Source: Oscillospiraceae bacterium (lineage in GTDB: Bacteria > Bacillota > Clostridia > Oscillospirales > Oscillospiraceae). From it: a stretch of 16,343 bases of DNA. Below, piece after piece: positions 6,265-14,407 of this stretch. Location of the stretch: assembly GCA_017620315.1 (NCBI GenBank), contig JAFZQQ010000187.1, positions 1 through 16,343 of the forward strand, read 5' to 3'. Made by a program: the position numbers and the translations under genes. Position 1 is the stretch's first letter, and the number at the start of each line of letters is the position of its first letter. The notes beneath the pieces were generated by a model that searched no databases, had not been told where the DNA came from, and saw only the letters and a program-made list of their open reading frames with translations.

Positions 6265-8661
6265 TCACACCCGCAGCGCCGGCACAAGCTTACTGTCCGG
6301 CTGCTCGATAAACGTGTCTATCCTCTTGCTTTGAAGCGCCTCCGGATAAACCATTGCCTCGGCGAACACCGCGTCGACCGTTTCGGCTGTCACAAAACGG
6401 AGCTTTGCGCGAACGCTCTGGTCTATTTCCTCAAGGTCCTTCTCGTTATCTGTCGGAATAATGACCGTATGTATGCCCGCGCGAAGGGCAGCCATTGTCT
6501 TTTCGCGCAATCCGCCAATCGGCATAACTCGTCCGCGCAGAGTCACCTCTCCGGTCATAGCGACGTCGTGCCGCACTGCTCTGCAGGTAAGCGCCGACAA
6601 CAGTGCGGTCGTTATCGCGATACCTGCGGAAGGCCCGTCCTTGGGCACCGCGCCCTCCGGGAAGTGGACATGGATATCCTTTGTTTTGTGGAATTCAGGG
6701 TCAATGCCCAACTCGGCCGACCTGGCGCGGAGGCATGAGAGCGCAGCCTTGCAGGACTCCTGCATCACCTCGCCGAGATTTCCGGTCAGCTCGAGCTTGC
6801 CCGTGCCATCCATGACATTGACCTCGACCGGAAGCATCTCTCCTCCTGCCTGTGTCCACGCAAGACCGTTTACAACGCCAATAAGATCCTTTGTTGCCGT
6901 CTTGTCTCTCGTATAGCGCGGCGCGCCGAGATAATCGGCAAGATTTTCGCTTGTAACGCTCAAACGTTTCGTTTTGCCCTCGCTGACGGCCATAGCGGTT
7001 TTTCGACACAGCTTCGCAAGCTGCCTCTCAAGCTGTCTCACGCCGCTTTCGCGCGTGTACAGCGATATGACCGAGCGCATCGTCTCCTCATCTATACGAA
7101 GCGCCACGCCGGAGATCCCGTGCGCCTCTCTCTGCTTGGGAAGCAGATGGCGCAGCGCTATCTGAACCTTTTCCTCATCGGTATAGCTGGAAAGCTCGAT
7201 AAGCTCCATGCGATCCAGCAATGGGCGAGGGATGGTTTCCGTCGTATTAGCGGTCATGATGAACATGACACGGCTCAGGTCTATGGGTATTTCAAGATAA
7301 TGGTCACGGAAAGCATGGTTTTGTTCTGTGTCCAGCACCTCAAGAAGCGCGGATGCGGGATCTCCCCTGTGGTCTGAGCCGAGCTTGTCAATCTCGTCGA
7401 GCACAAGGAGCGGGTTCATTGAGCCGCTTCTCCCAAGAGCCTCAACGATACGTCCCGGCATTGCTCCAACATAGGTCTTGCGGTGTCCCCTGATGTCAGC
7501 CTCGTCGCGCACACCGCCAAGCGACAGGCGCGCCGTCTTCCGGTTCATTGCTTTGGCAACGGACATAGCTATCGAAGTCTTGCCGACGCCCGGAGGCCCA
7601 ACAAGGCAGAGCACCTGCCCCTTAACGTCTTTTTTCAGCGAACGAACGGCAATGAATTCAAGGATACGCTCCTTGACCTTCTCCATACCGTAATGATCGC
7701 GTTCAAGTATCTTTCGCGCCGCTTCGACGTTTACGCGCTCTTTCGTCTCTTTATTCCAAGGCAGCTCAAGCACCGTGTCGAGATAGGAGCGGAGCACAGA
7801 AGCCTCCGAACTGGAATAAGGCTGTTTGGCAAGCCTGTCCACATCCTTCAAAAGCTTCTTCTCGGATTCCTCGGGCAGCTTGAGCGCAAGAATGCCGTTT
7901 CGGTATTCATCAAGCTCCTCATCGCCGTTTTCGCCCTCTCCGAGCTCGTTCTGCAGAACCTTTATCTGCTCGCGAAGCACAAAATCACGGTGTATGCGTC
8001 CAACGCGGGAGCGCACCTTGTCGTCGATCTCCTGCTCAAGCGCGATGACCTCAGTTTCGCGGCATAGTATCTCGTTTATGCGGCGAAGCCGCACAAGCGG
8101 ACTGAGCTCTTCGAGAATGATCTGCTTATCCTGATAGCGGATGTTTACATGCTGAGCAATAAAGTCTGCAAGAAAGCCCGGCTCGGTGCAGCCGAACACT
8201 GTGGCGAGTATCTCTGCGGTCAAGTTTTGCGTGAGTTCCACATATTCGCCAAAGTTTGCGTAGGTCTGGCGAAGAAGCGCTTCTGTCCTTGCCCCCTTGC
8301 TCATGATCTTGGGATCGTCAAGAAGCTCTATCTGCGCCTGAAGAAAAGGCTCGCGCTGCCATAGTCTGCGCAGACGCGCGCGGCGCTTTCCCTCGACAAT
8401 GATGCGTATTACATGATCGCTGACGCGAAGCACCTGAGAAACATGAACCAGAGTGCCAACCGTATAAAGGTCGCTCTCCTGCGGCATTTCGACGGTCACG
8501 TCACGCTGGGTCACAACAAACAGCTCCTGATCGGTCTCCATCGCGCGCTCGAGCGCACGCATGGAAACAAGGCGTTCAAGGTCAAAGCTGGCGCTGACTC
8601 TCGGAAACACGACCAGCCCCCGCAAGGCGAGGGCCGGAATATTTTTGGTTACAGGTTCCAT
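6265..8661 (-). CDS. lon: ATP-dependent protease Lon (LonA)
   Basis: Cytosolic AAA+ serine protease that degrades damaged and regulatory proteins. The 798 residues fit bacterial LonA. An N-terminal substrate-binding domain begins at about residue 5 (KNIPALALRGLVVFP) and is followed by a coiled-coil region around 190-245. The ATPase has Walker A GPPGVGKT (355-362) and Walker B LLVLDEID (418-425). The protease domain has the catalytic Ser678 in KDGPSAG and Lys721 in GGLREKT. The ATG at 8661 has GGGAG five bases upstream; the frame stays open to 8724 but lacks a better start. The N-terminus at 8661 also agrees with the family. The gene is 99 bases after clpX, and a palindrome at 8672-8688 lies just before the ribosome site. 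All catalytic residues are present. Confidence 0.98.
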   Translation of the reverse strand: MEPVTKNIPALALRGLVVFPRVSASFDLERLVSMRALERAMETDQELFVVTQRDVTVEMPQESDLYTVGTLVHVSQVLRVSDHVIRIIVEGKRRARLRRLWQREPFLQAQIELLDDPKIMSKGARTEALLRQTYANFGEYVELTQNLTAEILATVFGCTEPGFLADFIAQHVNIRYQDKQIILEELSPLVRLRRINEILCRETEVIALEQEIDDKVRSRVGRIHRDFVLREQIKVLQNELGEGENGDEELDEYRNGILALKLPEESEKKLLKDVDRLAKQPYSSSEASVLRSYLDTVLELPWNKETKERVNVEAARKILERDHYGMEKVKERILEFIAVRSLKKDVKGQVLCLVGPPGVGKTSIAMSVAKAMNRKTARLSLGGVRDEADIRGHRKTYVGAMPGRIVEALGRSGSMNPLLVLDEIDKLGSDHRGDPASALLEVLDTEQNHAFRDHYLEIPIDLSRVMFIMTANTTETIPRPLLDRMELIELSSYTDEEKVQIALRHLLPKQREAHGISGVALRIDEETMRSVISLYTRESGVRQLERQLAKLCRKTAMAVSEGKTKRLSVTSENLADYLGAPRYTRDKTATKDLIGVVNGLAWTQAGGEMLPVEVNVMDGTGKLELTGNLGEVMQESCKAALSCLRARSAELGIDPEFHKTKDIHVHFPEGAVPKDGPSAGIAITTALLSALTCRAVRHDVAMTGEVTLRGRVMPIGGLREKTMAALRAGIHTVIIPTDNEKDLEEIDQSVRAKLRFVTAETVDAVFAEAMVYPEALQSKRIDTFIEQPDSKLVPALRV

Positions 8662-8671
8662 ATTATCTCCC

Positions 8672-8688
8672 GTGCGCTGTTTGCGCAC
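8672..8688. repeat. Palindrome in the clpX-lon gap
   Basis: GTGCGC (8672-8677), a 5-base centre and GCGCAC (8683-8688) form a perfect 6-bp inverted repeat. It lies immediately upstream of the lon ribosome binding site. It could be an operator or a small leader hairpin that affects lon translation. It does not match the CIRCE or CtsR operator patterns known for Bacillota heat-shock genes. Function is unknown. Confidence 0.35.
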
Positions 8689-8760
8689 AATTGTCCACAT
8701 TCGCTTCACCCGCGCGAACGGCAATTCCGCCCGTCGCTGTCGGCGATAAGTGAAACAACA

Positions 8761-10062
8761 TCACGATGCGGAATCGAAGTGCGGCGGCTCAAGCGTAGCC
8801 GTCTTGCTGCCGGGTCTGGGCTCATCGGACTCGCCGCTGCGAAGCAGCACAGGGCTGTCAGTACCCTCTATGCAAGCTTTTGTCACTGTCACGCGCTCTA
8901 TTGCCTTATCGGACGGAATATCATACATGACAGGCATGAGCACCTTCTCCATTACCGCACGCAGTCCGCGCGCGCCTATGTTGCGCTCGATCGCCTTGTC
9001 CGCGACAGTCTCAAGTGCGTCCTGTTCAAAAACAAGCTCGGCGCCATCATAAGAGAAGAGCTTCTGATATTGCTTGACAAGAGCATTCTTAGGCTCGGTC
9101 AGAATACGAACAAGGTCTTCCCTCGAAAGCGCGTCAAGCGCCGTTATGACAGGCAGACGACCTACCAATTCGGGAATGATGCCGAATTTAAGAATATCGT
9201 GCGGCTGCACCTCGCGCAGAATACGGTTATCCTGCTTATCCTTTTTCGACTCGACAACAGCCTCAAAGCCCATGCTCTTTCTGTCAAGACGGTTTTCGAT
9301 TATCTTTTCGATGCCCTCGAACGCTCCGCCGCATATAAAGAGTATGTTGTGTGTGTCTATCTGAATGAACTCCTGATGCGGATGCTTGCGTCCGCCCTGC
9401 GGAGGAACATTGGCGACAGTGCCTTCGACAATCTTTAAAAGAGCCTGTTGCACGCCCTCGCCGGAAACGTCGCGCGTAATCGAGGTATTTTCACTCTTTC
9501 TGGCTATCTTGTCGATTTCATCGACATAGATGATGCCTCGTTCCGCCAGCTCCACATCGTAATCGGCCGCCTGCAGCAAGCGGAGAAGAATGTTCTCAAC
9601 GTCGTCGCCGACATAGCCCGCCTCGGTCAGCGTCGTCGCGTCGGCAATGGCAAAGGGCACCTTCAGTATACGCGCCAGCGTTTGAGCAAAAAGCGTTTTT
9701 CCGGAACCGGTGGGACCGAGCATCAGGATATTGCTCTTTTGAAGCTCGACGTCGTCGCCACCGCCGAAGAAAATGCGTTTATAATGGTTGTATACCGACA
9801 CGGACAGCGCGACCTTCGCCGCCTCCTGTCCGATAATATACTCGTCGAGGATCTTGTGGATCTCCCGCGGCGTGGGAAGCTCGGCCATATCCTCGGGCAT
9901 ATCATCCTTCGGAGTATAGCCGTCCTGCAAAATATCACGGCAAAGATTTACACACTCGTCGCAGATACGAACCCCTCCCGGTCCTTGTATCATGCGATGG
10001 ACCTCGCGTTCCTGCTTGCCGCAAAAAGAGCAGCGGAGCGTTTTTTTGCTTGTCTCGCTCAT
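8761..10062 (-). CDS. clpX: ClpXP unfoldase subunit ClpX
   Basis: AAA+ unfoldase that recognises tagged or misfolded proteins in the cytosol and feeds them to ClpP. The 433 residues hold an N-terminal zinc-binding domain with Cys11, Cys14, Cys34 and Cys37, Walker A GPTGSGKT (116-123), pore loop GYVG (149-152), Walker B IIYVDEID (177-184) and sensor-2 region GARGLR (363-368). The loop that docks into ClpP reads MGF (264-266) instead of the usual IGF or LGF. The C-terminus ends in a short Pro/Ser-rich tail. The ATG follows AAGG by ten bases. It lies 28 bases after clpP in the same direction, so the two partners are made from one message. Confidence 0.98.
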   Translation of the reverse strand: MSETSKKTLRCSFCGKQEREVHRMIQGPGGVRICDECVNLCRDILQDGYTPKDDMPEDMAELPTPREIHKILDEYIIGQEAAKVALSVSVYNHYKRIFFGGGDDVELQKSNILMLGPTGSGKTLFAQTLARILKVPFAIADATTLTEAGYVGDDVENILLRLLQAADYDVELAERGIIYVDEIDKIARKSENTSITRDVSGEGVQQALLKIVEGTVANVPPQGGRKHPHQEFIQIDTHNILFICGGAFEGIEKIIENRLDRKSMGFEAVVESKKDKQDNRILREVQPHDILKFGIIPELVGRLPVITALDALSREDLVRILTEPKNALVKQYQKLFSYDGAELVFEQDALETVADKAIERNIGARGLRAVMEKVLMPVMYDIPSDKAIERVTVTKACIEGTDSPVLLRSGESDEPRPGSKTATLEPPHFDSAS

Positions 10063-10090
10063 GGGCTTAAAACCTTACCTTCAAATAATC

Positions 10091-10672
10091 TCAGCGCTTA
10101 TAGATGACCTTGTCGATAAGACCGTATTCCTTGGCCTGCTCGGCAGTCATGAAGTTGTCTCGCTCACAGTCTGCGCGAACGACGTCAAAGTCCTTGCCGC
10201 AGTTCTCGGCAAGAATGTGCGTAAGCTTTTCCTTGATCTCAAGCATGCGCTTGGCATGGATCTCGATATCCGTCGCCTGCCCCTGAAAACCGCCGAGGGG
10301 CTGATGGATCATAATCTCCGCATTGGGAAGCGCGATGCGCTTGCCCTTTGTACCCGCGGAGAGCAGAAACGCGCCCATGCTCGCAGCCATACCGACGCAG
10401 ATCGTAGAGACGTCGCACTTGATATACTGCATCGTGTCATAGATCGCAAGGCCGTCCGTCACGCTTCCGCCGGGCGAATTGATATAAAACTGTATGTCCT
10501 TATCCGGATCCTTCGCCTCAAGGAAAAGCATCTGTGCGACTATCAGGCTGGCAGTCGCGGCATTGACCTCCTCGCCGAGGAATACGATGCGATCCTCAAG
10601 CAGGCGGGAGAAGATATCATAAGAACGCTCGCCGCGGTTAGTCTGTTCAATAACATAAGGAACTAAACTCAT
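10091..10672 (-). CDS. clpP: ATP-dependent Clp protease proteolytic subunit
   Basis: Serine protease that forms the two-ring, 14-subunit degradation chamber served by ClpX. The 193 residues match the family length. The catalytic triad is visible: Ser98 in GMAASMGA, His123 in MIHQPLGG and Asp172 in ERDNF. The handle region and the substrate-binding segment [17 protein letters not shown] (about 66-82) are intact. The ATG at 10672 is preceded by AAGGAGG with a five-base spacer, which decides against an in-frame upstream start at 10690. Placing clpP between tig and clpX is the arrangement known from Proteobacteria; in Bacillus subtilis clpP is elsewhere. No CtsR-type direct repeat was seen upstream. 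Confidence 0.98.
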   Translation of the reverse strand: MSLVPYVIEQTNRGERSYDIFSRLLEDRIVFLGEEVNAATASLIVAQMLFLEAKDPDKDIQFYINSPGGSVTDGLAIYDTMQYIKCDVSTICVGMAASMGAFLLSAGTKGKRIALPNAEIMIHQPLGGFQGQATDIEIHAKRMLEIKEKLTHILAENCGKDFDVVRADCERDNFMTAEQAKEYGLIDKVIYKR

Positions 10673-10740
10673 TATTACCTCCTTGCGCATTGCGCGTAAT
10701 CACTCTGCTGACAGGCTTTCCAAAAACTCTGTATGTATGG

Positions 10741-10772
10741 CGAACAACCACAAGCCGGATTGTGGTTGTTCG
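10741..10772 (-). terminator. Strong hairpin in the tig-clpP gap (attenuator or weak terminator)
   Basis: A perfect 13-bp inverted repeat (10741-10753 and 10760-10772) with a 6-base loop lies between the tig stop and the clpP start. On the minus strand a run of five T appears only about 12 bases after the stem, so it is not a textbook terminator. It could reduce read-through from tig into clpP, mark an RNA-processing site, or protect the 3' end of tig mRNA. Confidence 0.55.
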
Positions 10773-10802
10773 TGCATAGATGGTTTGTTAAAAAATATCG
10801 GA

Positions 10803-12338
10803 TCATTCAGCTTTTTTGCCGGTCTTTTTTGCGGCAGGCTTTTTCGCGGCGGGTTTTTCCTCGCCGTCAGCGGCCTTCTTTGCGGTCTTGGCGGCAGGCT
10901 TCTTTTCGGCTTCACCGTCGTCGGTCTTCTTCTCCGCCTTTTTCTCGGCAGGCTTCTTCTCGGCTTCGTCAGCCTTCTTTGCAGCGCTCTTCTTTGCAGC
11001 GGTCTTTTTGCCGTCGTCCTCGGTTTTTTCCTCGGCCTTCGCGGCAGCCTTTTTGGCGCTTACCTTTTCGGGCTTGGCATTGTCGACAACCACGGCGATA
11101 GCCTTGTTGTTGAGAACTTGAGTGCGCACGGCACCCTCGTCAAGATACTTCTTGACCATCTCAACATCCATGCCGTAGTATCCAGAGAGCTTCTTGTACT
11201 CTTCCTCGATTTCCTCTGCTCTTGCCTCAAGCTTCTCCTGATCTATGATCTGGGAGATGGCAAGATCCATCTTGACCTGACGAAGCGCCGGCTCACGACC
11301 GTCTTCCATGAACTTCTTCTCGTCCATACCGGTCATCTTCTTATACTGGTCGTAAGGAATGCCCTGCGACATGATGCGGGACTTGAACTCCTCGAGGAAC
11401 CGTTTGCACTGCTCCTCGATAAGGATTTCGGGGATCTCGCAGTCAATTGTGTCGGCGACCTTTTCGATAAGCGCGTTCTCGTAGGCAACCTTGACCGCCT
11501 TCTCGCGATCCGCCTCGATCTGCTTCTTGATGTCGTCCTTGAGCTCCTTAAGCGTATCAAACTCCGAGACGTCCTTGGCAAACTCATCGTCAAGCTCAGG
11601 AAGCTCCTTGTGCTTGACCTCGTTGCACTTGACTTTGAAAACGACTGCCTTTCCCGCAAGATCTTTATGATAATTCTCGGGGAAGGTAATGTCTATGTCC
11701 TTCTCCTCGCCTGCCTTCATGCCGATGACCTGATCCTCAAAGCCCGGAACAAAGCTTCCCGAGCCGAGCTCAAGCTCATGGTTCTCGTCCTTGCCTCCGT
11801 CGAACGGCTTGCCATCCAGAAAGCCCTCGTAGTCGATGACAGCGGTGTCGCCCTTCTTTGCCTTGCGATTGACCGAAACAAGGCGGGAGTTGCGCTCTGC
11901 CATCTCGTCAAGACGCTCCTTGATGTCGTCAGCAGTGACCTTGACCTCCTCCTTGGGAGCGGAAATGCCTTTGTACTCGCCGAGCTTGACGTCGGGATAA
12001 ACAGCAACCGTAGCCTTGAAAGTAAAGCCGTCCTTTGAAATATCGCCGACAAGCTCGACGTCGGGAAGCCCGATCGTGTCAAGCTTCTCACTCTCGACTG
12101 CCTTGGCGTATGCGTCGGGAAGAGCTTCATCGGCCGCATCCGCATAGAAAATGTCGGCTCCGAATCTGCTCTCAATCATTTTGCGAGGCGCCTTACCGCG
12201 GCGGAAGCCGGGGATATTGATTTTGTTGCGCATCTTTAAGTAAGCCTTGTTGATTGCCGCTTCAAACTCTTCGGCGTCGATCCTGACCTCGATTGCAACT
12301 CTGCTTTTCTCCAGCTTTTCAACCTTATTGACTGTCAT
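10803..12338 (-). CDS. tig: Trigger factor with Lys/Ala-rich C-terminal tail
   Basis: Ribosome-bound chaperone and peptidyl-prolyl isomerase that shields nascent chains. The ribosome-binding domain (about 1-120) carries the signature GFRRGKAPRKMIE (44-56). The FKBP-like isomerase domain spans about 155-245, with GDTAVIDYEGFLDGKPFDGG and FVPGFEDQVIGMKAGE. The helical chaperone domain runs to about 424. Typical trigger factors are about 430 residues. This one has 511, because residues 425-511 form a low-complexity tail of Lys, Ala, Glu, Pro and Asp with repeated PAAKK, AEKK and KKAA units. The tail resembles histone-H1-like or AlgP-like tails and should be disordered. It is in frame with no stop or frameshift. 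The ATG follows GGAGG by 11 bases. tig heads the tig-clpP-clpX-lon cluster. The function of the tail is unknown. Confidence 0.97.
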   Translation of the reverse strand: MTVNKVEKLEKSRVAIEVRIDAEEFEAAINKAYLKMRNKINIPGFRRGKAPRKMIESRFGADIFYADAADEALPDAYAKAVESEKLDTIGLPDVELVGDISKDGFTFKATVAVYPDVKLGEYKGISAPKEEVKVTADDIKERLDEMAERNSRLVSVNRKAKKGDTAVIDYEGFLDGKPFDGGKDENHELELGSGSFVPGFEDQVIGMKAGEEKDIDITFPENYHKDLAGKAVVFKVKCNEVKHKELPELDDEFAKDVSEFDTLKELKDDIKKQIEADREKAVKVAYENALIEKVADTIDCEIPEILIEEQCKRFLEEFKSRIMSQGIPYDQYKKMTGMDEKKFMEDGREPALRQVKMDLAISQIIDQEKLEARAEEIEEEYKKLSGYYGMDVEMVKKYLDEGAVRTQVLNNKAIAVVVDNAKPEKVSAKKAAAKAEEKTEDDGKKTAAKKSAAKKADEAEKKPAEKKAEKKTDDGEAEKKPAAKTAKKAADGEEKPAAKKPAAKKTGKKAE

Positions 12339-12390
12339 GATTTCTTTATCCTCCGTTTGAACAAGTCGAAATTGACCATTGCAAAAATGT

Positions 12391-12399
12391 ATTTTACCA
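12391..12399 (-). promoter_or_regulatory. Possible extended -10 promoter for tig
   Basis: On the minus strand TGG is followed directly by TAAAAT (plus-strand 12391-12396), an extended -10 element, about 52 bases before the tig ATG in an AT-rich gap. No good -35 box is found at 15-19 bases upstream, so this rests on the extended -10 alone. A promoter here would separate tig and the protease cluster from the metallophosphoesterase upstream. Confidence 0.4.
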
Positions 12400-12433
12400 T
12401 ACGTTTTTAAAAATATCTACCCTTATTTTTCAT

Positions 12434-13123
12434 TTAGTCTAATATTTTTTTTGGGGCAAAGCCCAAATAGTCCGCAGAAACAAGAAAATACTCAGTAAAA
12501 GCGCGTTTTCCCTCGAACGCCCGTTTGTGCGTAACACCGTGCAAATGTCCGTAATAACAGCGTTCTGCGTGCCATCTGTCGATGACCTCAAGAAGCTCCG
12601 GGCATTGATAGCCCTGATATATCGGCGGATAGTGCAAAAAGCACAGGATCGGCTTATCCCCCGCCGCTTTTATGGACGTCTCAAGCCTGAGCGCCTCTCT
12701 GGCTATCATTTTCCCCGTGTGCGTTCCCTCGGCGCCTTCTTCGTAAAACCATCCTCTGGTGCCGCATATCGCATAATCTTTGTAGAAAAAACAATTATTA
12801 TGAAGAATATCAAGTGAAGTTAAGCCGTGTTCCGAGAAAAACTTCTTCATCTTTGAAGCGGTTGTCCACCAGTAGTCGTGATTCCCTTTGAGCAGCAGCT
12901 TTTTCCCGGGCAGCGCGTCGATGAACGCAAAATCCGCAAGCGATTCCTCAAGTGAAATGCCCCACGAGCTGTCTCCGGCCAGAACGATTACGTCGTCGGG
13001 ACCAAGCGCAGAAAAGGATTCCCTTATCCTTTCGGCATGGTTCATCCACGCAGGGCCGAATATATCCATAGGCTTATCGCCCGAAAGTGAGAGATGAAGA
13101 TCTCCTATAACATAAAGAGACAT
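12434..13123 (-). CDS. Calcineurin-like metallophosphoesterase (COG1768-like)
   Basis: Predicted two-metal phosphohydrolase of unknown substrate, 229 residues, soluble, with no signal peptide. The metal-ligand motifs are all present: GDLH (Asp8, His10), GDSSW (Asp51), GNHD (Asn81, His82), FLHYPP (His164) and GHLHG (His193, His195). The block LPGKKLLLKGNHDYWW is typical of the group I recall as COG1768, predicted phosphohydrolases common in Clostridia. The ATG at 13123 has GGGAGG seven bases upstream. It overlaps the end of aroA by 19 bases, so the two genes are probably translated together. tig begins 95 bases further on, with a possible promoter between. The motif evidence is strong for the fold; the reaction is unknown. 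Confidence 0.88.
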   Translation of the reverse strand: MSLYVIGDLHLSLSGDKPMDIFGPAWMNHAERIRESFSALGPDDVIVLAGDSSWGISLEESLADFAFIDALPGKKLLLKGNHDYWWTTASKMKKFFSEHGLTSLDILHNNCFFYKDYAICGTRGWFYEEGAEGTHTGKMIAREALRLETSIKAAGDKPILCFLHYPPIYQGYQCPELLEVIDRWHAERCYYGHLHGVTHKRAFEGKRAFTEYFLVSADYLGFAPKKILD

Positions 13124-14373
13124 CCGAGATCCTCCCAAAACGCCGGATATGATTTATCTATGCATTCCGCTCCGATTAGCTTCACATCTTCCGAGCAGAA
13201 GCAGGCCGCAACAGATGCTGCCATCGCAATGCGATGGTCGAGCGCTGAGCAAACGCTTCCGCCGCATAGCGAAGCTCGCCCGTTGATCGTAAGACCGTCC
13301 GGCTCAATTCTGACGTCGGCGCCGAGGGCATTTAGCATGGCGGCAGTCGCGTCGAGCCTGTTGGATTCCTTGACGCGAAGTCTTGCCGCATCGATTATCC
13401 TTGTCGTCCCATCAACACAAGCGCCGAGCGCCGCCAGCGCGGGCACAAGGTCCGGCGCGTTGCCGGCATCAAATGTAAAGCCTTTAAGCTTGCCGCTTCG
13501 GACCGTGACAGAATCATCGCAAGAGAGCACCTCAGCCCCAGCGTCCTCAAGTACGTCCAGCACGCAGCAGTCGCCCTGAAGTCCGGAAGAGGAAAGCCCT
13601 CGCACAGTCACCCCTCCGTCCGACAGCGCGCCGATACATAAAAACGGCGCTGCGCCTGACCAATCGCCCTCTGCGGTCAAAAAAGCAGGAAGCGTAAATC
13701 GCCGACAGCCGCAAATTATGTATGTGTTTCCGCTGCGTGCCATGCCAACGCCTGCGCATTGAAGCACTTTCTCTGTCATTCCGATATATGTCGCGGAAAC
13801 GACCTTTCCGACAAGCGACAGCTCGCTGCTGCCGTCAAGAAGAGAAAGCGCAAACAGCAATCCTGATGCAAATTGCGAAGAAACAGAAGAGTCGATCAGA
13901 TATTTACCCGCATGCAATTTGCCTTCACAGTATACGTCATTTTCGTATTCGCATATTCTTAAGCCCTGTGCTTTGAGCAATTCCGTCAGGGGTTTTAGCG
14001 GACGTTCGGACAGTCTGCCCTCTCTGTGAAAGACAGCCCTGACCCCAAGTGCTCCTACAACAGGAAGAAGGAATCTCAAAGCCGCGCCGCTCTCGCCGCA
14101 GGGCATATCACAAACACCGTCCGGAACGGTGCTGACGGGAATAACGTGAAGCAAACCGTTTTCACCGCGCTCTATCCCCGCGCCGAGAGCGCGGAGACAG
14201 GCAATGACAGCCTCCACGTCCCGTGAAAGCCATCCGCAGCGGATAACGGTTTCTTGCGATCCAAGCGCGGCGCAAATAAGCAGACGCTGTATATGCGATT
14301 TGGACGGAGGCGCCGTTACGGTCCCGCATCGGACGCCGTGTCTGAGGATCAGATCCGTTCGGCTCACCTCCAT
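13105..14373 (-). CDS. aroA: 3-phosphoshikimate 1-carboxyvinyltransferase (EPSP synthase)
   Basis: Joins shikimate-3-phosphate and PEP to make EPSP, the sixth step of the shikimate pathway and the target of glyphosate. The 422 residues fit the family. Key segments are PSKSHIQR (Lys25, Ser26, Arg30), CGESGAALRF (92-101), SERP (Arg124), SSQF (165-168), APDLVPALA (catalytic Asp308), RVKESNRLD (Lys335, Glu336), DHRIAMA (379-385) and DKSYPAF (Lys407). The SGAALRF loop differs from the common GTAMRP pattern at two glyphosate-contact positions. No other shikimate gene is in the window. It has its own near-consensus promoter just upstream. The start is uncertain: the ATG at 14373 is followed at once by GGAGG and has only AAGGA about 17 bases upstream. 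The 3' end overlaps the next gene. Confidence 0.95.
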   Translation of the reverse strand: MEVSRTDLILRHGVRCGTVTAPPSKSHIQRLLICAALGSQETVIRCGWLSRDVEAVIACLRALGAGIERGENGLLHVIPVSTVPDGVCDMPCGESGAALRFLLPVVGALGVRAVFHREGRLSERPLKPLTELLKAQGLRICEYENDVYCEGKLHAGKYLIDSSVSSQFASGLLFALSLLDGSSELSLVGKVVSATYIGMTEKVLQCAGVGMARSGNTYIICGCRRFTLPAFLTAEGDWSGAAPFLCIGALSDGGVTVRGLSSSGLQGDCCVLDVLEDAGAEVLSCDDSVTVRSGKLKGFTFDAGNAPDLVPALAALGACVDGTTRIIDAARLRVKESNRLDATAAMLNALGADVRIEPDGLTINGRASLCGGSVCSALDHRIAMAASVAACFCSEDVKLIGAECIDKSYPAFWEDLGCLFML

Positions 14374-14407
14374 GCATGATCATTGCGGAGTTTCCTTCAG
14401 TGGAGGG

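Noticed and set aside
6245..6268. GTG start for ysxC overlapping the lon stop as GTGA
   Set aside because: Coupled translation is possible, but the ATG at 6244 has a better Shine-Dalgarno and fits the family N-terminus.
8662..8724. Longer N-terminus of lon
   Set aside because: The frame is open, but the extra residues are basic and unlike Lon, and the ATG at 8661 has a well-placed ribosome site.
8413..9438. Plus-strand open frame of 341 codons across the lon-clpX junction
   Set aside because: It crosses two well-defined genes on the other strand, has no recognisable motif and no ribosome binding site.
10683..10696. Short palindrome GCGCATTGCGC before the clpP ribosome site
   Set aside because: Arms of only five bases; too short to claim as an operator, although it lies near the Shine-Dalgarno.
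10683..12038. Plus-strand open frame of 451 codons
   Set aside because: It is the exact antisense of tig, which has full family motifs. The frame stays open because Lys/Glu/Ala-rich codons read in reverse give Leu, Phe and Ser rather than stops. No ribosome site or family motif was seen.
12434..12470. Hairpin with adjacent A/T run at the end of the metallophosphoesterase
   Set aside because: On the transcribed minus strand the stem is followed by A residues, not T, and the whole element codes for the protein's last residues. Not a terminator.
14162..14383. Minus-strand 73-codon frame starting just upstream of aroA
   Set aside because: Its ATG is reasonably placed after AAGGA, but the frame runs inside aroA and the product has no recognisable feature. 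Kept only as a possible decoy start in the aroA finding.
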